A DNA stretch of 64,000 bases from Symsagittifera roscoffensis. Its lineage: Eukaryota; Xenacoelomorpha; Acoela; Convolutidae. The notes under the pieces were generated by a model. It ran no database searches, had not been told where the DNA came from, and saw only the letters and a list, made by a program, of their open reading frames with translations. Each line of letters opens with the position of its first letter. Position 1 is the first letter of the stretch. The stretch covers positions 1 to 64,000 of the forward strand of contig NW_026970947.1 in NCBI RefSeq assembly GCF_963678635.1. Reading direction: 5' to 3'. Positions 45,567 through 55,795 of the stretch are shown here, piece by piece. Both the position numbers and the translations under genes were made by a program.

Positions 45567-48500
45567 TCATCTCGTACTCTTCGCCTTAGAGGTACTACAT
45601 CCTGAAGTGCTAGATGCGGCAAACTGTCTCAACAGTTCCTCTTCATCATCGGAACTAATCACAATCTCCTCCCAAGCCTTCAGCTGTTCATAGGATCGCA
45701 TCCATTCTCTCTGCTCCTGCAATCTCTTTGCTTGGTTGGGTAGTGCCTTCACCCTAGCTTCTCGGTTCAAGCAAAAGGAGTTGTGCAGGCTCAAGCTCAC
45801 GTTCTTCGCCAGGTCTTCCCCTAGTATCGACTCCCTCGCTTTGGTATTGTCTCTAGACATCTTACCCACTCTTTTCCATCCTGTCGTGATCGCATTACGA
45901 TGGGTTAGCAGGGGTCTCTTGAAAGCTTCCGGCCCAATCTCGGCCTGGAACTGTCGATACTCCTTTTGATGTTTTCTCATGTGATCTTTCGTTGTCATGT
46001 ACAACCAAGACGTCAGTGTCGCCCGAAACCATGGAAAGTACCTCAAGCGACTCCATACGTGCCTGACTTCCGTCGGTATGGCGAATACTTTGCACGCAGT
46101 CTCAAACAACTCGAGTCTCCTGCTGTAGTCTATCGCATATATTGACTCAGCCGTTGGCGTCGTCGCCTCCCGATACTTCGTTATATTCTCTTCTATCCAT
46201 CTCAGAGCTAACATCGTACTCACTACTAAGAGCGTCACCTTCTGCCGGTGATCCGGTAGTCCGATCGACCGAATCTCTTCCACATCCCACACCAGGCAAA
46301 GGTTCTTGTGATCTGGATACCACACCGTTTGTGCCAAACAGTGGCATGGGCATTCACCATGAGAGATCTCAATGCTCCTGAGATTACGCTCCCCTGAGGC
46401 TTCCAAGAGAGGCTCAAGCTCCATCATTTTCTCGTGCATCGTGTCGTTGTCTTCCAGGTTCGGAGTACTTCCCACAGGTTTCCCGATCACGTTTTGTCTC
46501 TCGTGATCGCTTGTGTTTTCTCTTTCCAACTTCAGAAGATCTTCTCCCCAGATTTCGCTTAAGACATCTCTCAATTCTTTTGGTACTGTCCCTTTGATTT
46601 TTCTCAACAACTTGTGCGAGTGATGCGACATCCGAGCCAACCTCACGCACTTGGGCACTGAGAAGGCCTTGTCCACCAGTATTCTCTGGCTGGACACTTC
46701 CACCATCGCCATGTGTAGCGGGTAGTGACTTCCGCACAAGTTGGCCATCATCGACCCTATCAGCGATTTCGCGTTCAATGGCAAGCCATAAGCCTCGCTC
46801 ATGGGAAATCCCATTTCCGCCTCAAGACCAACCTTCCAGCTCCGGATGTGTTTTTGAGTCACCTGCAACACCCCGGGCCATGATTCTACGCTCAACGCCG
46901 TCACTAAATGATGTTCAGATTCCAGTCTCTCCAGTGCCTGCAGACCACACATTCTCGAGAAGAATCCGAGAGCTGTCGCTATATTCACCGTGGTTCTCGC
47001 GTAACATTCCGCTATTATTTGCACTTCACTTTTCTCCCTTTCTGTGATGTCTTCGAACCAAGTGACCAGGTCTTCTTTTTGAAACGACAGTATTCTGACG
47101 CATGACCGTCCATCGCAGATGTGCTCTCCGTTCCCACCCGTCGAATCCAGACAGCTACCCGGCTCCAATTTCTTTGCTGACCCGGGGTCGCTCGTCCTTT
47201 CGCTTGGCTCTTGCATCTGGGGCGTGATTAGCTTATGTAGCACACTCAACTTCGCCAGATCTTCATCTTCCGTTGGTGCTAACCTCACTCGCTCAGTGGT
47301 TTCCTCGATTAGACTCGCATGGGGATGTGGACACCAGGAGGGTCTTAGTAGCTTCCATATCACTCCCAAGTTCGTGGTTAACAAGCCATTTCCACCGCCC
47401 ATGTTCACTTCAACTCTCTTGTTTGAGCGCGGTATGCTTATCACCTCTGGTGTTTTCTCAAGAATCAGGCCCAGGCTCGGCCCCTCTTTTTCCACCGCGT
47501 CTATTTCCATTATTCTTTCTGTCCAAAACTTCAGTAGCTCCGCTACCTCATGGTTTCTGTGGGCTCCTCCAGCTTCCGAGTCTAAGAAGGGATTGTAGGC
47601 TATTCCCATCACTCCAGACACATATTGGTATTCCCCCTTCTCACTGAGTCTCGAGTACTGTTCTGACGAGGCCAGGTTACGGTGAACATCATGTTCTTCC
47701 TCGAACTTCTTATTAGAGAACCTCCGTACCTCGTCCAGCTTTCGATGGTTCTCTAAGGATAGTCTGGAACCATCTTCTTTCTCTATTCCTGTACTCTGAT
47801 ATACGTTCAAGATGATCGTTGAGACTCTTTTCTCCATGGTTTTACTTCCACTTGCTCTCTGGTGGCATGCCAGGATGGTGCTATCAGACATCATTGACAT
47901 TATCCATCTCAAGAAACATGTGGCATCTTTTCTTCGAGCCAGGCTCAAGCCTGAATTGTCCCTGGCCACGTGTTGCATCAGTGCCTGATACACCTCTAGC
48001 TCCTTGCTTCCCAACTTCAGCCTGTCATACGAGGTCAATGTCTCCAACTCTATTCCCACCAGACTCCAGGTGAACATTAATTGTCCCGCAGTTCTAACGA
48101 AGGGATTCGCCATTAGTGGCGGTGCTGATGAGGATGTCCTCATCGCCTCTTCAAAATGATCCTTCATCAAACTCTGCCAGGACCTCTTCAGATGACTTGC
48201 CATCTCTATCTTATTAACCTCGGCTTTTTGCTGGGTGGCCCAATTGCGTCGCTTGCGAGCTATTCCACTGTCCAACTTTTTCAAGCAGTCCTCCATTTCC
48301 TTCAATGTTTCGAGGGCCACCCACCACGTCCGGGAAGTGTTCCTCGTCTTGTTCCTCTCCAATGGATCACTCGTCACTTGTTTGCCCATGTCCTGATGTG
48401 CCTTCGAGATCCATTCTTTGCCGATCTCCACTTCCCCTACCTGTCCGTTCGTTGAACCTCTCTTCACGTTTATCTTCTGAGGCTTGAAGTCTTCTTCTGA

Positions 48501-51500
48501 CGTCGAACTGGCGGAAACCTCTATTTCCTTTTCTACTTCAAGTGGTTTCCTGAGCTCCGAGTTGTTCTTGTATGCCGCCGTCTTGCATCGAGCCAAAACG
48601 ATGGGCGCCGTCTCTCTCAAGTTTCCTTCCGAAACAGCATCCACTGAAGGACTACCCCATCCTTCCACTTCTCTCTTCCTCTTGCGAGTCTTCACATCTC
48701 TGATCGAGGGTGTTGTGGCTATCATCATTGATTCGACCTCTCCATCCACTCCTTCCAACTCTTGCCTCCCCCCTGCTCGAGCCTTAAGGATATTAGTACT
48801 TTTAATCATATTACTAGTCCCAACCTTATCCCTTTTTATATCATCAACCATTTTATCCACAGTTTTTTGTTTCAGAGTAGAGCTGTCCTCACATTTCTCT
48901 TTTCTAGTCTTCGATCGTGCGTTCCTCAGCTCCACTAGCTTGTTCAGCAGCTCTTTTCTTGCTTTCTCATCCAGACCCGTTCCTATCAGGAGCGGTTCCC
49001 CGAACCTCACTACTGCGTCCCACAGTTCCTTCTTGAACTTGTCCATTGTCGTCTCGCTGCCCACTTCTCGATTGAATTCCTCCAGGAATTCCTGCCAAGC
49101 GTCATCCTCGAGAGATCCCAAGAATATGTCCCTGTTCCTTTCGAACGTGTTCTTCTCCCTTTCCTCCGAGCTCAAGAGTAACATCCCCATATTGAAGGTC
49201 TCACCTGCCAATGGCAATTCCAGATCCTTCCGGGGAGACGGGATCAGGGGTGGTGTGGCAGTATCTGCCCAATTCTCCTCGCTCAAATCTTTCAACAGCT
49301 CTTGAGTGGTGAGCTCCTCCCCTGATGGCCCTGGTTCAGGCGTATTCCCCACTTCCATGTCTTCACCGGCTTCACTGAGAGTTTCATCCATACTCTCTTC
49401 TTCTGACTCATGTCTCCTTCTCTCGAGAATTTTCTTAAATCGGTCCTCGACGGGTCCGCTCCTCTTGTCTCCAGGTGTGTCCACGAACAGTGGTGATGGT
49501 GTCGTAGGATCCAGCTTTTTGTATTCCGTCAGTGCTACATACAGTTGACCTGCTGCATCTAGTTCTGTTCCTTCCTGTCTTATTTCCACCTGTTCCAAGC
49601 CATAGGGCGCCTTATATTTTCTCGTGGCAAATTTCATGTCGTCCACCAGTGCGACGTGCCCCTCCATCACGATCATCCTGCCATCATCCCATATGGGTAA
49701 CATGTTCTCAAGTCCCTCCTTCTCAAGAGTTCTCAAGACCTTCCGCACCTCATACCCTGGGGGCTGCGAACCTCTACTCTTTTTCGCTTGCGTCGTCCAC
49801 GAATTTACCTTCATCTCGCTGGTATGGAAGTAGACCGCCGCCGTGTAGCCAATGAACAGGGGGTCCCAGCCATCAGTGAAATCCTTCTGCATTTCCTCCG
49901 TCGTCATCCTCGCCATTATGGAGGGAACTACCAAGGGACTATTCATTCCTAAGGTCATCCTCCTGACTATTGGGAACTCAGGCATGGTGGCCGGGAGGAT
50001 TTCTTTCTCCATTATGGTCTCCAGCTCCCTCTTCACCAGTGCGAAGCACTCCTTCCAGGCAGGAATTCTCAAGATTTCTCGTCCGTCCGCCGTCAATGGG
50101 TTCAAGTTCCAAAATTTGGGATACATTTCAATGGGACCCTCTCGCTTGCCTCCCATTCTACATTGCATTTGCCCCCTGAAGTTGTACACTATCAGCTCGG
50201 CATCTTTCACCTTTCCAAAGAGTACCGTGTTGCTCATTCGCCCTCTGAGCACCTCCTGCTGACACCAATTCAACGCCGTCCCATCCAGCATACTGATAAG
50301 GCTCAAGTGCGTTACAGAGTGACGATACGTTGTCACCAGGGGGTCTGGGAACGCGTACGTCACTGCTGGACCATAAATACAGGTCACCACCTCCTCTAGG
50401 CCCCGGATTATCCCCATTGGGTCCGACCTCATTGCCAGGCATAGGTCCGTCAGCAGAGGCATCCCTCTGTTCGTCTTCTTCCATTCTTCTCTCGAAGTTG
50501 GATTCTCATCTTCACCCGTCATGTGCCGATTTTGCATCATGAGGTATTGCACTAGCAACGTCTTCAATCCTGCGGCACACTTGTAGGAGCTGGTTTCAAT
50601 GCTCGTGTGGACTCTCCCCATAGACAGAGGCTCTCCATATTCCATTAATCGATGAAACGACACCAATTCCCCATGGGTCAAGAGCACTAGTGCCAGGTAC
50701 CCATCAACTCGAAGTGTCTCCACTCCCCGACTAAACATGTATGCTGGACCCATGTTGAACAAGTATCTGGGGTAGACCAAATACAGGGCCAAGAGCAGGC
50801 TGATGGGCATGCCCAGTATCTCCTGCACGAAGGCTCCAAAGATAGTCGCCGTGGTACCGAATACTCCTGCCAAGAATTCCTTCTCCCAGCAAGGACTCAA
50901 GAACTTGAGAATCTCGTTATCCCTCCGAGTCTTCAATTCGCCTTTGGCGTGCTCTCTCCAGAACCCTGCGATCGTCACTTCATTGGCGGCCGAGACAAAT
51001 CTAGCCACCGTCATGTCTCTTACTTCGGCCAGCTCCAGTTGCTTCTCTAGGAAACTCCAGACTTGCTTCACGAGGAGTGGTGCTTCCTCCCTTGTCTTAT
51101 TCGTGGCGTTCTCCAACCTTGGTGTCAAAAATGGCCACCAGCCATTCTCTTGAGTCAAACGATATTTCAACGATCCTAATTGCTTTTCCGTCTCGGCCAC
51201 ATTTCTTCTCTCGTTACTGGGACCTCTAGACTTGCTGGTGGAGTTCGTGATCTTTACATCCATACTCCGAAACCACAGGCTGGCCGTTAATTTGCTTATC
51301 GCCGGGTGATCGTCCCCGATGACTGGGCTGAACTTGAGCTGCCTGGCAAAGTTCGATATCTCTAGCAAGAGCACCTCGTCTAATACGATCAGGATGTCGG
51401 CTAGTCCATAAAAGCCCCTCAGTGCATGAGATATGTCCGCCCATGCCGCCGCCAATTCTGACTTGCGAAGCCTCAGGTTCGATGGCTCCAACTCCCGATT

Positions 51501-53258
51501 GGGGGCTGCCATTAGAATCCGCCATTCACTCCCTTCTGCTATCAGGATCAAGACCGCGTACACGAACTGTAGGGCGGGTGGCATATTCGCGTATCCAGGG
51601 GATGTGGTAAACACCACCTTCGTCTTGGACCCGAATCTCGAGACAACATTCTCTTGCACTTCATTCATCGCCGCAAACAACGCTTGAATGGCTTCCCATA
51701 TCTTCCTCGATGTCGGAATTTCATCGCCCTTTAGTTGCTCAAGAAGTCCCATCGCGTGCAGGTGATCATTCATCCCTGCAAACAATAGCAGTTCAGGTTC
51801 ACAGGGCATCTCCGACTTTATTGCCACTACCAGAGTTAACATCTGATTCAATTCAGCTCCTGGCAAAGAGTATATCAAAGTCTCCGACCAGAACAACTTG
51901 GGAGACGTTCCTTCGAAGTCTGATCCCGCCACAATGACTACTCTCGCAGCAGCTGGGTCTGCTCTATCATACACTGCCAGGGTTTTGGCCAGCTGGGTAA
52001 TCCCACAGGGCTTCCCGTACCTGGGATCTTCCGCCAATTTCGAGCCTTCGTAAGCGGCATCTGGCAATCCCGTTCCTCCCGGATTGAGTAGCTTGTCTAC
52101 CACCTTCAACTGTGCCGGGGTTGCCAACCTGATTCTGGCGATGCTAGTTCGGTGCTTGGGAGGTTCTGCTATAAGTCCCGGACTCCCCAGCAGCTTGAGA
52201 GGTCTGTAATTAATGGGTCCCATGGTCGTTTTTGTGGGAATTCCCGTCAGGTCTGTGGTCTCCATCAACTTCGCTCTCGAGAAGTGCGCCTCATGTGCTT
52301 TCAACCAGTCCACGCAATGATGCCTATCCAAATCCTCGTGTGATACTCGTTCGATCCCCAGGGTTTCCGCCAATTCTTGCCTGCATTCCAAACTCTCTAG
52401 ATCCAGTTCTTTCACCTTCTCAGGATATCTCAAGCGAGCGGTCTCCATAGACTTATTTTCCCGTTTGCTCTCTGCCACTACCACTGAGGATATCGCCGAG
52501 CTTGGAGGTGTTGATGACGTCACCTCCTCAGACTCCATTGGCGTGGCACTCTGCAATCTGGTCTGGCTGCTCCTTGAACTGTCTCTAGTGTCAACTCTCG
52601 GTCCCAAGCGATCAGACAAGACCCTTGAGGCCAGGAATGGTGGGTTCGGAGGTGGTCCTAAAGTGAATTGGGCTGTCTCTAGCAGATCCGCCTCCAGCGC
52701 ATTTGTGTGTTCTTGGAAGACGTCGTTTAGCCACTCTGCTCCCCTCGGTCTATCAAAATGGATTCCATCACTGGAGGTGTCTTCAGGGAATCCCTCTTTC
52801 TCCATGCGCTCTGCCACGTCCAACAGTCTGACAGGGAGTACACTCTTCCGGTGGATGTCTCTTATCCCCTTGTTTAGGTTCCGCACCTTCTCATTCATCT
52901 CCAAGGCATGCTGATCAAACATCATATTGTAGGGGACAGTACATATCGTCAACAGGATGGGGTCCATCTGAATCCTCAGTTCCTCAAGAAGGCAGCTCAC
53001 CTTATCGTGCAGCCTTGTTATTTTCCTCGCTTCACCCCTTGATACATCGTTGGTCCCGATCATCAGGGTCACCGTGTATACTTTGGTCATCCCCAGCATG
53101 TCAAGCGTTGCTAACATCTGTGGCGTGGCAGCTCCAGCGAAACTCAAGATTCCCGTCTGCCAGTGCGATCGGATCCGGGTCAACACCCGCACCAGGCTGT
53201 CCCCTACGATTAGATGAACCGCACCTTCTGGTACCCGGGGTGGCGCCATGTATTGCAC
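45567..53258 (-). CDS. Giant retroelement protein, 2563-codon frame (SGNH-like domains, unassigned remainder)
   Basis: Function of the whole is unknown. Residues 1-200 form an SGNH/GDSL hydrolase: GDSLV (19-23), a Gly in FAGAAT (40-45), GTND (68-71) and SDGIHFD (D164, H167), the expected Ser, Gly, Asn and Asp/His blocks of an esterase or lipase. Roughly residues 430-640 look like a second, diverged SGNH unit (VVIVAGSDF, LLLFAGMNDHLH, IGDDHPAIS). Then comes a hydrophobic segment (ILGMPISLLLALYLVYPRYL) that might be membrane-associated. Long acidic and Lys-rich regions and a C-terminal part with CDGRSCVRIL and GECPCHCLAQTVWYP follow; both Cys clusters recur in copy A. The first 270 or so residues repeat the end of the 662-codon frame because of the tandem duplication, so the true start is uncertain. 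No envelope-like features seen. High confidence that it is coding, low on function. Confidence 0.8.
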   Translation of the reverse strand: MQYMAPPRVPEGAVHLIVGDSLVRVLTRIRSHWQTGILSFAGAATPQMLATLDMLGMTKVYTVTLMIGTNDVSRGEARKITRLHDKVSCLLEELRIQMDPILLTICTVPYNMMFDQHALEMNEKVRNLNKGIRDIHRKSVLPVRLLDVAERMEKEGFPEDTSSDGIHFDRPRGAEWLNDVFQEHTNALEADLLETAQFTLGPPPNPPFLASRVLSDRLGPRVDTRDSSRSSQTRLQSATPMESEEVTSSTPPSSAISSVVVAESKRENKSMETARLRYPEKVKELDLESLECRQELAETLGIERVSHEDLDRHHCVDWLKAHEAHFSRAKLMETTDLTGIPTKTTMGPINYRPLKLLGSPGLIAEPPKHRTSIARIRLATPAQLKVVDKLLNPGGTGLPDAAYEGSKLAEDPRYGKPCGITQLAKTLAVYDRADPAAARVVIVAGSDFEGTSPKLFWSETLIYSLPGAELNQMLTLVVAIKSEMPCEPELLLFAGMNDHLHAMGLLEQLKGDEIPTSRKIWEAIQALFAAMNEVQENVVSRFGSKTKVVFTTSPGYANMPPALQFVYAVLILIAEGSEWRILMAAPNRELEPSNLRLRKSELAAAWADISHALRGFYGLADILIVLDEVLLLEISNFARQLKFSPVIGDDHPAISKLTASLWFRSMDVKITNSTSKSRGPSNERRNVAETEKQLGSLKYRLTQENGWWPFLTPRLENATNKTREEAPLLVKQVWSFLEKQLELAEVRDMTVARFVSAANEVTIAGFWREHAKGELKTRRDNEILKFLSPCWEKEFLAGVFGTTATIFGAFVQEILGMPISLLLALYLVYPRYLFNMGPAYMFSRGVETLRVDGYLALVLLTHGELVSFHRLMEYGEPLSMGRVHTSIETSSYKCAAGLKTLLVQYLMMQNRHMTGEDENPTSREEWKKTNRGMPLLTDLCLAMRSDPMGIIRGLEEVVTCIYGPAVTYAFPDPLVTTYRHSVTHLSLISMLDGTALNWCQQEVLRGRMSNTVLFGKVKDAELIVYNFRGQMQCRMGGKREGPIEMYPKFWNLNPLTADGREILRIPAWKECFALVKRELETIMEKEILPATMPEFPIVRRMTLGMNSPLVVPSIMARMTTEEMQKDFTDGWDPLFIGYTAAVYFHTSEMKVNSWTTQAKKSRGSQPPGYEVRKVLRTLEKEGLENMLPIWDDGRMIVMEGHVALVDDMKFATRKYKAPYGLEQVEIRQEGTELDAAGQLYVALTEYKKLDPTTPSPLFVDTPGDKRSGPVEDRFKKILERRRHESEEESMDETLSEAGEDMEVGNTPEPGPSGEELTTQELLKDLSEENWADTATPPLIPSPRKDLELPLAGETFNMGMLLLSSEEREKNTFERNRDIFLGSLEDDAWQEFLEEFNREVGSETTMDKFKKELWDAVVRFGEPLLIGTGLDEKARKELLNKLVELRNARSKTRKEKCEDSSTLKQKTVDKMVDDIKRDKVGTSNMIKSTNILKARAGGRQELEGVDGEVESMMIATTPSIRDVKTRKRKREVEGWGSPSVDAVSEGNLRETAPIVLARCKTAAYKNNSELRKPLEVEKEIEVSASSTSEEDFKPQKINVKRGSTNGQVGEVEIGKEWISKAHQDMGKQVTSDPLERNKTRNTSRTWWVALETLKEMEDCLKKLDSGIARKRRNWATQQKAEVNKIEMASHLKRSWQSLMKDHFEEAMRTSSSAPPLMANPFVRTAGQLMFTWSLVGIELETLTSYDRLKLGSKELEVYQALMQHVARDNSGLSLARRKDATCFLRWIMSMMSDSTILACHQRASGSKTMEKRVSTIILNVYQSTGIEKEDGSRLSLENHRKLDEVRRFSNKKFEEEHDVHRNLASSEQYSRLSEKGEYQYVSGVMGIAYNPFLDSEAGGAHRNHEVAELLKFWTERIMEIDAVEKEGPSLGLILEKTPEVISIPRSNKRVEVNMGGGNGLLTTNLGVIWKLLRPSWCPHPHASLIEETTERVRLAPTEDEDLAKLSVLHKLITPQMQEPSERTSDPGSAKKLEPGSCLDSTGGNGEHICDGRSCVRILSFQKEDLVTWFEDITEREKSEVQIIAECYARTTVNIATALGFFSRMCGLQALERLESEHHLVTALSVESWPGVLQVTQKHIRSWKVGLEAEMGFPMSEAYGLPLNAKSLIGSMMANLCGSHYPLHMAMVEVSSQRILVDKAFSVPKCVRLARMSHHSHKLLRKIKGTVPKELRDVLSEIWGEDLLKLERENTSDHERQNVIGKPVGSTPNLEDNDTMHEKMMELEPLLEASGERNLRSIEISHGECPCHCLAQTVWYPDHKNLCLVWDVEEIRSIGLPDHRQKVTLLVVSTMLALRWIEENITKYREATTPTAESIYAIDYSRRLELFETACKVFAIPTEVRHVWSRLRYFPWFRATLTSWLYMTTKDHMRKHQKEYRQFQAEIGPEAFKRPLLTHRNAITTGWKRVGKMSRDNTKARESILGEDLAKNVSLSLHNSFCLNREARVKALPNQAKRLQEQREWMRSYEQLKAWEEIVISSDDEEELLRQFAASSTSGCSTSKAKSTR

Positions 53259-54147
53259 CCAGGCCGCATCATGAAAGCAGTCTCTCCTAGCTTTCTGCTC
53301 CGTGCTCCAGTCCAGCCGATATCGCCGAGCTTGGAGGTGTTGATGACGTCACCTCCTCAGACTCCATTGGCGTGGCACTCTGCAATCTGGTCTGGCTGCT
53401 CCTTGAACTGTCTCTAGTGTCAACTCTCGGTCCCAAGCGATCAGACAAGACCCTTGAGGCCAGGAATGGTGGGTTCGGAGGTGGTCCTAAAGTGAATTGG
53501 GCTGTCTCTAGCAGATCCGCCTCCAGCGCATTTGTGTGTTCTTGGAAGACGTCGTTTAGCCACTCTGCTCCCCTCGGTCTATCAAAATGGATTCCATCAC
53601 TGGAGGTGTCTTCAGGGAATCCCTCTTTCTCCATGCGCTCTGCCACGTCCAACAGTCTGACAGGGAGTACACTCTTCCGGTGGATGTCTCTTATCCCCTT
53701 GTTTAGGTTCCGCACCTTCTCATTCATCTCCAAGGCATGCTGATCAAACATCATATTGTAGGGGACAGTACATATCGTCAACAGGATGGGGTCCATCTGA
53801 ATCCTCAGTTCCTCAAGAAGGCAGCTCACCTTATCGTGCAGCCTTGTTATTTTCCTCGCTTCACCCCTTGATACATCGTTGGTCCCGATCATCAGGGTCA
53901 CCGTGTATACTTTGGTCATCCCCAGCATGTCAAGCGTTGCTAACATCTGTGGCGTGGCAGCTCCAGCGAAACTCAAGATTCCCGTCTGCCAGTGCGATCG
54001 GATCCGGGTCAACACCCGCACCAGGCTGTCCCCTACGATTAGATGAACCGCACCTTCTGGTACCCGGGGTGGCGCCATGTATTGCACCCAGGCCGCATCA
54101 TGAAAGCAGTCTCTCCTAGCTTTCTGCTCCGTGCTCCAGTCCAGCCG
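52489..54147 (-). repeat. Exact tandem duplication, two copies of about 829 bp
   Basis: The segment from about 52489 to 53317 is repeated at about 53318-54147. The encoded SGNH segments look identical residue for residue, so the duplication is very recent or an assembly artefact. Copy A has a single such segment. The junction lies between the two long frames of copy B. Confidence 0.85.
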
Positions 54148-55275
54148 ATTGTGCCTGTGGTACCTCCCCTCTGTGTTCTTCTTATAACTCAAGATCACGA
54201 CACTCCTAACCGGCTGCTCCCTCCACGTCGGGGGAAGCTCCGGTCTTGCCGAACTCTCACGACTCTTTTGTCGCAATCTCTCGCCCAGTTCTCTCAAGCG
54301 CGATGAGCCGCCGCTCACCTGACCGTCACTCGAGGTCGAGGTTGGGGTATATCCCGGCAGCTCCACATCCATCAGTGGGCGTATGGGTTGCGTCTCTAGG
54401 CTACGCAAGGAAGACGTTGCGTCATTCGGTATCCAAACTTCCAACCCTTCACTCATGTGTTCACGGGCCTCGCGGTCAAGGTTGAACCGTGCTCTTGCTC
54501 TGGGGGCCTCATCCACCTCCATACGTGACTCTGGCCTCGAGCTGGTGACCACTCGCTCCTTCGGCCTGGCTCCCTTCTGTACATCAAGCTCGCGTTGTCG
54601 TTGTTCTATTCTATCTAATTCCGACCTCAGTTGATCACGATTTGCGGCGTTCTCCCGCACCCTTAACTCCTGTTGATGCTCAGCTTTTTGTATCTCAAGC
54701 AATCTCAGAGCCTGGTCTCGCTCATTGACCGCCTGGTCCCTTTCCAGCTGAACCTTCTCCCGATCCAGATTTGCCTGATCCCGATCGAGGTTCGCCTTAT
54801 TCCTTTCCTTCTGCGTCTTCTCGAGCTCTTTCTTTAGAACACCTAGATCCGGATATGCCTCGGTCGTCTGTTGCATTCGTGACATCGATGGCACCCTACT
54901 CGAGCTCTGGCTGGTGGACCTTACTGTTGGCCTAGTCGGTAGTGGGAATTCCCCTGCGCCATATTCGGTATTGTTATTCAGGCCAGGATTCCTTGCCAAG
55001 TCAAAACCCCTTACTCCTCCATCCACATTCCAAGACAACCATCTGGTCTGTTCTTGGTTCGATATTCCCTCGGTGGTGTAGCCGATCATCAAGACAGCCT
55101 CCGTTGCAGACTCCCTGCACTCACCCTGGTCCTCCAACTGGAGGATGGCATTCAGCATCACCGCCATTCTCTCGTCTATTTGGGTATAGTCCAAGTCCCT
55201 CAGGCGCCTGTACAGCTCATCAAGAGTGGGCTTCCTCAGGGCCGCGGGCACGGAGTTCCAGAATCGGTCTGCCAT
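53287..55275 (-). CDS. Giant retroelement protein, 662-codon frame (coiled coil and SGNH hydrolase)
   Basis: It begins MADRFWNSVPAALRKPTLDE, which aligns with the start of the corresponding block of copy A. Residues of about 150-240 form a strong coiled coil rich in Glu, Gln and Arg with repeated LDRDQAN/LERDQAV units, suggesting oligomerisation. A Ser/Pro-rich linker follows. An SGNH hydrolase starts at about 397, with GDSLV at 415-419, GTND near 464-467 and SDGIHFD with D560 and H563. The last 265 or so residues are the same as the start of the 2563-codon frame. SGNH enzymes remove acyl groups from lipids, glycans or proteins; the substrate here is unknown. SGNH-type esterase domains are known in ORF1 of CR1 LINEs, but in a Gypsy 3' frame they are unfamiliar to me. 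Confidence 0.8.
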   Translation of the reverse strand: MADRFWNSVPAALRKPTLDELYRRLRDLDYTQIDERMAVMLNAILQLEDQGECRESATEAVLMIGYTTEGISNQEQTRWLSWNVDGGVRGFDLARNPGLNNNTEYGAGEFPLPTRPTVRSTSQSSSRVPSMSRMQQTTEAYPDLGVLKKELEKTQKERNKANLDRDQANLDREKVQLERDQAVNERDQALRLLEIQKAEHQQELRVRENAANRDQLRSELDRIEQRQRELDVQKGARPKERVVTSSRPESRMEVDEAPRARARFNLDREAREHMSEGLEVWIPNDATSSLRSLETQPIRPLMDVELPGYTPTSTSSDGQVSGGSSRLRELGERLRQKSRESSARPELPPTWREQPVRSVVILSYKKNTEGRYHRHNRLDWSTEQKARRDCFHDAAWVQYMAPPRVPEGAVHLIVGDSLVRVLTRIRSHWQTGILSFAGAATPQMLATLDMLGMTKVYTVTLMIGTNDVSRGEARKITRLHDKVSCLLEELRIQMDPILLTICTVPYNMMFDQHALEMNEKVRNLNKGIRDIHRKSVLPVRLLDVAERMEKEGFPEDTSSDGIHFDRPRGAEWLNDVFQEHTNALEADLLETAQFTLGPPPNPPFLASRVLSDRLGPRVDTRDSSRSSQTRLQSATPMESEEVTSSTPPSSAISAGLEHGAES

Positions 55276-55795
55276 TCTTTGTAACTTCGGGATGTATGTA
55301 GGTAGATGTTAACCAGCTCAAGAATTACCTTACCAACTCAAGAATTACCTTACCAACTCGAGTATTACCCAATTCAAGAATTCTCTAGAAATGTCCTCTT
55401 GCAAGTACTTGCTGTAGATTCGGATTATCGCGTGTTCAATCAAGATTCTCTCTTTCTGTTTCTCGCTTGAGTGTAGTTGGATTTTCAACTTTGTTTTTCA
55501 AACTTGATCTGAAAACAGAAAGCTCATTAAAACTTAGCATGTCACGTTCCTAACCTAAAGACCCCCCTTTTACTAGTATGGTTAAAATCTTATCTTTTCA
55601 TATCACTTAAAACAATTCGATAGGAATTCCCTGAAAAGCATGCAGATTCATTTTATGTTTTAGCACCGTTCACTCGTTTTAAAATTTAATTGTCATGCCA
55701 ATCATATCTTTAAGATTCCTTTACCTGCGCCGCACCCCAGTACCTTACTCAAGACTCCTCCCTCACACCCGACCTGATACCTCCATGTACCCGAC
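55276..55795 (-). other. Spacer between polyprotein and 3' coding block, with short tandem repeats
   Basis: 55305-55380 contains about four units of a 21-bp repeat (CTTACCAACTCAAGAATTAC and variants). The rest is AT-rich. The spacer suggests that the 3' block is not made by simple read-through from the polyprotein. A spliced or internally started RNA is possible. The matching spacer in copy A (41600-41968) is different and CA-rich. Confidence 0.6.

Noticed and set aside
48484-49305. 273-codon plus-strand frame rich in Ser and Leu
   Set aside because: It is the antisense of a Lys/Glu/Ser-rich part of the giant retroelement frame and has no motif of its own.
50700-50860. Envelope glycoprotein in the giant coding block
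   Set aside because: There is a hydrophobic stretch but no signal peptide, cleavage site or fusion-peptide pattern, and the surrounding domains are cytosolic-enzyme-like.
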